A stretch of 14,083 bases of DNA. Origin: Dunaliella salina. Taxonomy: Eukaryota; Chlorophyta; Chlorophyceae; Chlamydomonadales; Dunaliellaceae. The translations under genes were made by a program, and so were the position numbers. The stretch covers positions 358,153 through 372,235 of the forward strand of contig MU069604.1 of NCBI GenBank assembly GCA_002284615.2, written 5' to 3'. This document shows, piece by piece, positions 9,101 to 14,083 of this stretch (within the stretch, counting starts at the first letter, position 1; every line of letters begins with the position of its first letter). The notes beneath the pieces are model-generated. The model ran no database searches. It was not told the origin of the DNA and saw nothing but the letters and a program-made list of their open reading frames with translations.

Positions 9101-9329
9101 ACTCACTCAGCTCCAATGTGTGGCCAGCACGTTTCAAAACACATCGTGAGTCTCCCACAGCCCCAACTGTCAGGCTGCCCGCCCTCACCAGCGCAACCAC
9201 AGCTGTGCTGCCTGCAGCGTGTGCCAAGTTTTCAGGTGTGTGTAGAGTGCATAACTTGCAATCTTTGTTTTGTGCCATCAGCTGGCGGTTCATACCAAAC
9301 TCCTTATTTTGGTGCATCGGCACAATGAA
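6018..9329 (-). CDS. PP2C-type Ser/Thr protein phosphatase, partial, 4 exons
   Basis: PP2C/PPM phosphatases remove phosphate from Ser/Thr residues of proteins using a two-metal (Mg/Mn) centre. Exons on the minus strand are 9329-9107, 8104-7960, 7768-7624 and 6173-6018, ending in TGA. They join in frame to give about 222 residues. Motifs in order: NRQLMAQN (about residue 14), [20 protein letters not shown] then VGDSRCVL (about 38-65), [55 protein letters not shown] (a metal-ligand Asp) and [14 protein letters not shown] (the last metal-ligand Asp). This is the C-terminal two thirds of the family fold. The N-terminal block with the MED and DGHGG motifs is missing; a scan of the minus strand upstream found no DGHGG match. 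The gene may therefore start beyond 14083 or be truncated. All three introns have GT-AG ends and compatible phases, which argues for a live gene or a recent loss. Subfamily and substrate are unknown. Confidence 0.88.
7021..7112 (+). repeat. Dispersed structured repeat, copy B
   Basis: The inner hairpin GGCTC-TTCA-GAGCC is at 7038-7051. A second stem, TGTAGG (7077-7082) with CCTACA (7096-7101), is followed by AAGTTTTTC and a TTTCT-rich tract to about 7136. It sits inside the phosphatase intron and splits the tandem array, so it arrived after the array formed or the array later spread around it. Confidence 0.8.
7113..7136. repeat. TTTCT-type pyrimidine tract
   Basis: Repeated TTTCT/TTTTC, directly after the T-run of copy B. 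It may be the expanded tail of that element. Confidence 0.6.
7141..7636. repeat. Degenerate 43/44-bp tandem array in PP2C intron 3
   Basis: The landmark CCACCTCAGTGCA (minus: TGCACTGAGGTGG) recurs with starts of its ACCTCAG part at 7258, 7301, 7344, 7388, 7431 and 7475. These are steps of 43 or 44, paired into an 87-bp higher-order unit (7311-7397 and 7398-7484). Shorter units lie on both sides, including a 28-bp pair at 7581-7636 that runs into exon c. Isolated units at about 6945-7010 lie beyond repeat copy B. Units resemble the joined end of exon c plus start of exon d on the minus strand. Confidence 0.85.
7624..7768 (-). CDS. PP2C exon c (DGxWDV motif)
   Basis: 145 bp. The first base completes Lys, then [39 protein letters not shown]. 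The aspartate in ACDGVWDV is a family metal ligand. The exon ends TGCACTGAG before donor GTGGGT. The last bases and the donor lie in a 28-bp tandem duplicate (7581-7608 and 7609-7636); in the duplicate the donor GT has become GC. Confidence 0.88.
7769..7959 (-). other. PP2C intron 2 (191 bp)
   Basis: Donor GTGAGTG. The acceptor follows a strong pyrimidine tract (TTTGTTTGTTTTCTTCTTCGCAG). It is the shortest and cleanest of the three introns. The split codon AA|G gives Lys. Confidence 0.85.
7960..8104 (-). CDS. PP2C exon b (SRALGD motif)
   Basis: 145 bp. Begins with CA, completing an ACA (Thr) codon with exon a, then [14 protein letters not shown] through [12 protein letters not shown]. It ends with AA before donor GTGAGTG. 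The LAMSRALGD block is the most conserved part of the family and fixes strand and frame. The usual GG of the AGG segment is AGLD here. Confidence 0.88.
8105..9106 (-). other. PP2C intron 1 (1002 bp)
   Basis: Donor GTGAGT. The acceptor is a CT-rich tract (TGCCTCTTTACCTGCATAG) followed by ACGCAG. Two AGs six bases apart are both in frame. The downstream one gives LELTQDHKPDD, matching the family spacing; the upstream one would add two residues (LNAAQDHK). The intron holds the 36-bp duplication at 8254-8325 and otherwise nothing I recognise. Confidence 0.75.
8254..8325. repeat. 36-bp tandem duplication within PP2C intron 1
   Basis: CAGCTAAGCTAAGAGAA...GAATATCACAG occurs at 8254 and again at 8290. 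The units are nearly identical with period 36, and each contains a smaller AGCTA/AGCTA doubling. Confidence 0.85.
9107..9329 (-). CDS. PP2C exon a (GDSR motif)
   Basis: Encodes the helix NRQLMAQN, the GSTAVVALV strand and the VGDSRCVL turn. The 3' end is firm: GAGCTGA followed by donor GTGAGT (gt at 9106-9105), leaving one base of the next codon. The 5' boundary is uncertain. I placed it after the in-frame TAG at 9332-9330, where CTGAC lies upstream as a possible branch point. An AAG nearer the FGMNRQL segment is the alternative. An in-frame ATG (PMHQ) lies near 9320, so a start codon here is also conceivable. Confidence 0.65.
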
Positions 9330-10474
9330 CTATCCCAAATGGGGTCAGCTGAGCCCAAATACGCTCCTTTTTTGCATTGTAAGTGCACTCACACACCACC
9401 ACTTCGTCTGATTGGGAAAATTCGATCTTTGACTTGATCAAGTGTAGCTGGGGTCACAAGTTACCAGAGCATATGCTGAGGTTTGTGTAAGTTGCCCTGT
9501 GTGCTTAGATCGAACAGATTACGGGGCTTGTCAACCCTCATTGTGTATGGGTAAATGGCTGAAATTGCCATGTTACACCAACCACTGGACTTGTCCACGC
9601 CATTTTTTTTGCGACGACAATCCTTTGGAACAAGGACCCTGAAGCACCAAAAAGCACCCAATTTGGTGCTTTGGGTGACTAGTTTGTGGTGAAAACAAGG
9701 GTTCCATGCCTCCGCGGCTTATCAGAAATGTGCGCCGGACCTGGCTGTTTTGATACTCAGGTGCCTCAGAAAGGAGCCAAAGCTGGAAAACGAGCCAAAG
9801 CTGAGAAACAGTCAGGTCCGGCACACAACAGGGAGCATGCAAAAAACAGGCAATTTCTGGCCCCAGTTGGACCCCCCAGGCCTCTGCGAGTATCTCATTG
9901 CTTAAGAAGGCAAGAAACACAGGGCCTGTAGCTGCACAAAGGATTCACTTTACTCAGACTGCCAAAAACGCAGCTCACTGAGAAAGACTGTCAAACCAGG
10001 TCAGATGATATTTTTCCCCCCAAAAAGGGGCAGTGCACCATTGTACGCCTAGCTTCAGAATATTTGCTTGCGTTGGAGCAAACCCAGGAGCGTTGCAGCA
10101 GAGATGTTGATGTGATGTGCAAACGCAAGGAAAAGGCCAGAGGCAACTTAAACACATGACCAAAGCTAGGAAGACATTGGAATCAACAGATAGAGCAAAA
10201 GCTTTGAGAAATGAAGGAGAGGAAACGAAAGCCAAGTAAGCAGAGCTAACCTCTCCCCTCAACAACCATGGAAGAGGAGACACATTGGCACAAAAGAGCT
10301 GCAAGCCTGGTCACAGGAACAGCTGGCACAGCAGTTACACCGTCTCAGGCCTGTACTGCTTATTGTCGTCCATTTGCCTTCCTGTGGTTCAAGTCATTTG
10401 TGTGTGCCTCAGTGTCTCAGCATCTATAGATATATGCTCACTTCCTCCTTAACCACACTTCCTTCTCACCTTCA
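9330..10474. other. Unassigned DNA upstream of the visible PP2C exons
   Basis: I looked on the minus strand for the missing MED/DGHGG exons and found none. Contents are the inverted repeat at 9730-9826 and a short GAGCCAAAGCTG duplication near 9774-9802. Open frames at 9573-9920 and 9975-10304 (minus) have no recognised motif. Confidence 0.4.
9730..9826. repeat. 21-bp inverted repeat, 55-nt spacer
   Basis: GTGCGCCGGACCTGGCTGTTT (9730-9750) pairs with 9806-9826 at 19 of 21 positions. One mismatch is a C/T change that a G-U wobble would tolerate in RNA. Could be MITE-like or a hairpin-forming transcript segment. Confidence 0.75.
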
Positions 10475-10570
10475 GGTGAGGGAGACACGCGGCTCTTTGG
10501 GCCAATGTGTCTCCCTGTTCTTGATCGATGTAGGGAGGCTCTTCTCTGCCTACATAGTTTTTTCCTTCCT
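10475..10570 (+). repeat. Dispersed structured repeat, copy A
   Basis: This copy has the fullest structure. The outer stem is GGGAGACAC (10480-10488) with GTGTCTCCC (10507-10515), enclosing GGCTC-TTT-GGGCC (10491-10503). A second hairpin pairs TGTAGG (10529-10534) with CCTACA (10549-10554), followed by TAG and a T-run. It is clearly related to copy B over the whole length. Confidence 0.8.
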
Positions 10571-11307
10571 CTCACCTCCTCGTGGCCCGATGTACCGCCC
10601 AGCTGCATCAAATGTGCCGTATCCAACACTTCTTCTTACGACCTGCAAGCACAGGAAGGAAAGAGTTGGTAAAGAAAACTGGCAGGCAGGAGGAAATTTC
10701 CTCAAATAACATAAAGGAGACGCATTAAACATTTGAGACAGCAAATCCAGTTTTTTTGCCAGGACATGGGCGAAGCATACTTTACCACAGCTTTTGTGGC
10801 TGATCTCCAAAAGGAACTACAAACATCACAGAAGCTTGCAATGTTGGATGGGTCTTACTGTCTTGAACCAATGTGGCCCTCTTTCCTTCAGTTTTCTTTC
10901 CTTTGGCTGACTGTCCTTTCTTTCAAGGCTTATGGTAGGAGTCGATTCCACAATAAATCAAACACGTCTTCCAAGATCTTTTATGGTGTGCAGCAGGTCT
11001 TGGTATTGATCTTCTGAGCTATCATGTTGTTCACAGCTGATATGCATTAAACATTGAACTATGATCCATGACCACAACAAAGGCTTCATGAGATCATCCA
11101 CAAAAGAACAAAAGGAAAGACCATGCCTGCCAAAAAAATCCACGTGCATTAAGGAAAGGAGTGACGAAATCAAATCAAGGCAAGGGAACAAGATCAATGG
11201 GTGGCAATATTGGAACAAGACAAGGGAACAAGTTCAAGGCAGGAGAACAGAATTAAGTGTGCATGACGCTACCATCAGGAAATGGATGGAGCATGTGGCT
11301 TATGAAC
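10571..11307. other. Unassigned DNA
   Basis: No recognisable gene. There are loosely repeated AAGGGAACAAG-type segments near 11180-11250. Open frames on both strands are short and motif-free. Confidence 0.35.
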
Positions 11308-11469
11308 CTCAAGCGATTTACAGTTATCACCTCGGGGGGAAGCTGTGCCATCACCTCAGCCTGCCTCTGCTCAGGATGTGCAACATCAGGTTTTGGGGCG
11401 GCATTTGGCTCTATGATGTTATCCAAGCTGGATGGGTAAGTGTCTGGTCCTTGGTAACCCCTGTTAGGC
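11308..11469 (-). CDS. Possible minus-strand exon, unknown product
   Basis: A good acceptor (TGTGTGTGTGCAG) lies just upstream on the minus strand. The open frame then gives a plausible Pro/Glu-rich segment with DTYPSSLDNIIEPNAA, then PDVAHPEQRQAEVMAQLPPE and VITVNRLR, up to a possible donor GAG|GTTCAT at 11307-11306; a second GT (GATG|GTAGCG) lies further on before a stop. It is on the same strand as the phosphatase and 2 kb upstream, so it could be an N-terminal linker exon of that gene or part of another gene. No domain is recognised. Against this, the plus strand carries a perfect-looking donor GG|GTAAGT near 11436, so an exon on the other strand is also possible. Confidence 0.28.
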
Positions 11470-11503
11470 CTGCACACACACAGATTGACTGATGGTGGAG
11501 TGT

Positions 11504-11608
11504 GATCACCCCTGACATGTGATCATGATCACCCCTGACATGTGATCATGATCACCCCTGACATGTGATCATGATCACCCCTGACATGTGATCATGATCA
11601 CCCCTGAA
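11504..11608. repeat. 23-bp palindromic minisatellite
   Basis: The unit GATCACCCCTGACATGTGATCAT starts at 11504, 11527, 11550 and 11573 with identical copies, then a partial copy from 11596. Each unit contains TGATCAC...GTGATCA arms, and each junction makes the 12-bp palindrome TGATCATGATCA. Confidence 0.95.
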
Positions 11609-11851
11609 CAAGCGCCCACAAAAGTTGTTGCTTTTCTGGCAGCAATGTGCTGCGAGTTCTGCCCACTGTGTGATGATTGCTAAACACATGGCATGGTCAT
11701 TCTGCTGCAAAGTGGAGTTGATTGTAGGTTTAAACTTGTTTTAACATGATCCGTTGCGTGTATGGCTACAGATCCTGATGCTCTGAAGAATTATCAAACT
11801 TGTTGACAACTGCACGACCCATTAAGAGCACTTGCTGCACGGCTTCTGCAT
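11609..11851. other. Unassigned DNA
   Basis: Nothing recognisable. Confidence 0.35.
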
Positions 11852-12067
11852 TCAATGACTTTCTTTCCGCACGCACTGTAAGGCAGCTCTCAGGGCTACA
11901 TCAAGATTAACAACAAACACAAGCAGAGATCTGGAATGCATAGCAACTGACTTGGAAACGGAGATGGGTGTCATGGGCCCAGCAATGCTGTCCTCCTGCT
12001 CCTGCAAACCTCCAATGACCTCAGCCGCCAATTCAGCAGGGCGGGGGGGATCTGGGACCAGCAAACC
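11852..12067 (-). CDS. Possible minus-strand exon, unknown product
   Basis: The open minus-strand frame follows a pyrimidine-rich stretch ending TTAAG (12070-12068). It gives GLLVPDPPRPAELAAEVIGG, LQEQEDSIAGPMTPISVSKS, then a more hydrophobic MHSRSLLVFVVNLDVALRAA and a stop. The first half looks like real, disordered protein sequence; the second half may be intron after one of several GT sites. No domain is recognised. If real, it could be an upstream exon of the phosphatase or of a neighbouring gene on the same strand. Confidence 0.28.
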   Translation of the reverse strand, partial: GLLVPDPPRPAELAAEVIGGLQEQEDSIAGPMTPISVSKSVAMHSRSLLVFVVNLDVALRAALQCVRKESH

Positions 12068-12340
12068 CTTAACACAAGTGTAGGAAGATGGTTAATACTA
12101 GTTGTTGAGCATCAGAGTAGCCTCGGGATGAAGAATTCTAATGGGTAGTAATGGAATGAAGTGCTCTGAAACAAAATGGTATGACGTGTGACATGACAGG
12201 ATGCCTGAAACAGCCTTGAGACAGGAGGCACCAGCCTGCATAACTTTTGTACGTCATGTGTCAATCTGAATTAAAACTACATATCCGGAATCCTGAGAAC
12301 GAGAGGAATCGATTGATGTATGTATGTGTCCAATCGGAGA

Positions 12341-12400
12341 GGGGTGGGTGGTCCTTCGAGGGGGTTTGGCATTTTGGGACCCCCCCTCCAAAATTTTTCT
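12341..12400 (+). repeat. G-rich dispersed repeat, copy 1
   Basis: GGGGTGGGTGGTCCTT (12341-12356) is repeated exactly at 12808-12823. Downstream both copies go to a C-run and then AATTTT: GGGACCCCCCCTCCAAAATT here, GGGCCTCCCGCCGAGAATTT in the other. Confidence 0.65.
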
Positions 12401-12778
12401 GAGCCACTTTCTCAAAAATACCAATGGATTCCTGAACTTGAGAACTGTCGATTGGCACTCTCTTCAAGGAAATTGGGTAAAAGCAGGAGTCTCTGCACAT
12501 GGATCAGAGTCAGTGCCACATGCGCATGGGCATAGGTTGCTGGGGGTGTGAAGGTATACATGCAGCAAACAAATGATAGTGACAATATGTCCTTGCATGT
12601 TGAAGTCAGAAGGGCAGTTTATGGACTGCAAACCAGCTGTGGGTGCCTGGAAGGGCAGGTTTGCATAGGCGTCCGTTCACCAGTTTTTGCCCAATAACGT
12701 TCCAACTCAATGTTTGATTGCGATGAGTATGCAGATTGATAGCTATTTATAAAGGGAGCAGATTGGTACCCTTATTGT

Positions 12779-12850
12779 GGGGAGGGGGACAGTATTTGGG
12801 GGGGAGGGGGGTGGGTGGTCCTTTTGGGCCTCCCGCCGAGAATTTTGACA
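12779..12850 (+). repeat. G-rich repeat copy 2 with putative G-quadruplex
   Basis: G-tracts of 4, 5, 7, 6 and 3 lie at 12779-12815, separated by A, ACAGTATTT, A and T. This satisfies the usual four-tract quadruplex rule on the plus strand. The exact 16-mer shared with 12341 starts at 12808. Confidence 0.75.
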
Positions 12851-12894
12851 TGACGTACACTACTTTATTTTTTTATCCTCCTGCTTGAGATGAA

Positions 12895-13440
12895 AAAAAC
12901 AGAGGGGCATTGCACACAATGGTGTCAAACGACAGAGCAACCTTGGCTTTTCTTCTGAAGTACTGGGATGTGCACATCCTCTGAAGTACTGGGATGCCCC
13001 CAAGAAGCAGCCTTGGGATGAAAAGCAGAGGGGCGGTGCACACAACGGTGTTAAACAAAAGAGCAACCTTGGATGAAGAGCACTGGGATGCACTTGAAGA
13101 GCAGCCTCAGGATGGATTGGAAACTTGGATGGCATATACAAAAAGGGTGCGCAGAATGGCACTGAACAAGTTAGCAGCCTTGGGATAAAACACTCTGTAA
13201 CGTAGTGGGATGCACCTGAAAAGCAGCCTTGAAGAAAGCAGAGGGGCATTGCACACCATGGTGTTAAGCGACAGAGCAACCTTGGGATGAATCACGGTGG
13301 GATGCACTAGAAGAGCAGCCTTAGGATGGGTGAAACATTTGAGGACATGCGTAAGGTTGGTGCACAGAATGGCGCTGACCAAGTGAGCAGCCTTGGGATG
13401 AAGTGCGCTATAATGCAGTTTAACAGTAGCTTCAGAATTA
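12895..13440. repeat. Tandem array with 213-bp higher-order unit
   Basis: CAGAGGGGC-TTGCACAC...GAGCAACCTTGG recurs at 12900, 13026 and 13239. GGTGCGCAGAATGGC / GGTGCACAGAATGGC recurs at 13146 and 13359. Both families step by 213 bp, defining units of about 13026-13238 and 13239-13440, preceded by a partial unit. GCAGCCTTGGGATGAA-type segments recur inside each unit. Long minus-strand frames here (12860-13279 and 13107-13448) are explained by repetition at a multiple of 3 and are not called as genes. Confidence 0.85.
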
Positions 13441-13502
13441 GCAAACACTTCAAATGAAGTCTAGATTAGTAGTGCACACAATGTCAATGCATAATAGGGT
13501 CC

Positions 13503-13859
13503 TTGGATCAAAGAGCAGAATTGCTACACATGACAAGCAGCTGCATAGGGGCACACACTAGGGACGCACAGGAAGAAGGATCACATGCACACTTGTTTTC
13601 CTGGCAGCCTAAGAAAAAGAAAATGAAGGTATACGCAGGCAAGAGGCCGCGTGCATTAAGGAAGGGCCCCCTTACTAGCAAGCTTGCAGGGGCCTCATCA
13701 AAGGGCACTCAGAAAAAGCTAGCCTGGCATCCCATAAAACCAGCAGGTATCGTGCATGTTGCCCTGCTGAGAAATTCACTTTTCTCCCAGAGAGACCCAC
13801 CAGAGCTTCTCTTGATGGACCTTGCCTTCAAGATCGTTATGCGACCTGGGTCAGACTAA
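13503..13859 (+). CDS. Lysine-rich ORF or terminal exon, unknown product
   Basis: A plus-strand open frame of 118 codons ends in TAA. A good acceptor (CTTGTTTTCCTGGCAG) sits just before the codon series PKKKKMKVYAGKRPRALRKG at about 13609, so the coding part may be a final exon of 13609-13859 rather than the whole frame. The sequence goes on with KLAWHPIKPAGIVHVALLRN, then PPELLLMDLAFKIV. The basic start resembles a nuclear-localisation or nucleic-acid-binding segment. I do not recognise the family. It could belong to a mobile element, since exact 22-bp direct repeats follow it. Confidence 0.3.
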   Translation: MDQRAELLHMTSSCIGAHTRDAQEEGSHAHLFSWQPKKKKMKVYAGKRPRALRKGPLTSKLAGASSKGTQKKLAWHPIKPAGIVHVALLRNSLFSQRDPPELLLMDLAFKIVMRPGSD

Positions 13860-13919
13860 TCTTGGAGGCTTGATGGTTGGACTCTGGCTATGTTGAGAGG
13901 AAAGCTGCTCTTGCCTTTA

Positions 13920-14072
13920 CTGCTGTATGCGCCCCAGGAAAGCCCACCACCAAAAACAGGTCCAACTAAAACTTGAAGCCGCATGCAGTCCAGGCTGCAA
14001 CTTGCATTGCAAGCCACCGACGCTACCTTTGGTGCAGGATGGCCATCAAGCTGCTGTATGCGCCCCAGGAAA
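13920..14072 (+). repeat. 22-bp direct repeat pair, 131-bp spacing
   Basis: CTGCTGTATGCGCCCCAGGA followed by AA occurs exactly at 13920-13941 and 14051-14072. The second copy is near the window edge, so this may be the start of a longer tandem array with unit 131 bp. No coding content is recognised between the copies. Confidence 0.85.
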
Positions 14073-14083
14073 ACCCGGGCCCA

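Larger units (their letters stand above)
12068..12894. other. Unassigned DNA with G-rich elements
   Basis: Holds the repeat pair at 12341 and 12808 and the G-rich run at 12779-12817. No coding sequence is recognised. Confidence 0.4.

Noticed and set aside
10475..10560. Two hairpins ending in CTACATAG suggest an H/ACA snoRNA.
   Set aside because: The hairpins are too short, with no convincing H box or pseudouridylation pocket; the dispersed copies fit a repeat element better.
11504..11608. Regular short repeats that could suggest a CRISPR array.
   Set aside because: The units are directly adjacent with no unique spacers, and the context is eukaryotic.
14036..14055. Minus-strand LDGHPAP, resembling the start of the PP2C FDGHGG motif.
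   Set aside because: The two glycines are missing and no surrounding PP2C sequence is recognisable.

Overview
The window reads as eukaryotic nuclear DNA. Most of it is non-coding and repeat-rich. It holds decayed LINE-type reverse transcriptases, and one recognisable gene split by introns with GTGAGT/GTGGGT donors and CAG acceptors. There is no operon layout, no ribosome-binding-site pattern, and no rRNA, tRNA or CRISPR that I can see. The LINE fragments and the intron style resemble what I remember of chlorophycean green algae (Dunaliella or volvocine type). That placement is inference only.

Layout, left to right. 1-391 is unassigned DNA. 392-1171 (+) is a broken non-LTR reverse transcriptase, disrupted by a 44-bp tandem duplication and frameshifts. 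1172-1653 is unassigned. 1654-2940 (-) is a second, unrelated and more decayed non-LTR reverse transcriptase, lying tail to tail with the first. 3000-6000 is repeat-rich with no recognisable gene: a four-copy dispersed structured repeat (two copies here), a diverged repeat pair (3871/4672), and a 318-bp stretch with 19 GTCTG pentamers, all on one strand.

6018-9329 (-) is the core of the window: the C-terminal two thirds of a PP2C/PPM-family metal-dependent Ser/Thr phosphatase in four exons. The exon phases fit at all three introns. The N-terminal exons (MED and DGHGG motifs) were not found. The last intron contains a roughly 43-bp degenerate tandem array whose units match the coding sequence across the joined exon-exon boundary.

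9330-14083 has two weak minus-strand exon candidates (11308-11469, 11852-12067), a 23-bp GATC-rich minisatellite, a 21-bp inverted repeat, a G-rich putative quadruplex, a 213-bp higher-order tandem repeat, and a lysine-rich plus-strand ORF near the right edge.

The phosphatase is the only likely functional gene. The two LINEs are relics. I see no multi-gene system. The most unusual feature is the phosphatase intron that appears to be built from copies of its own flanking exons.
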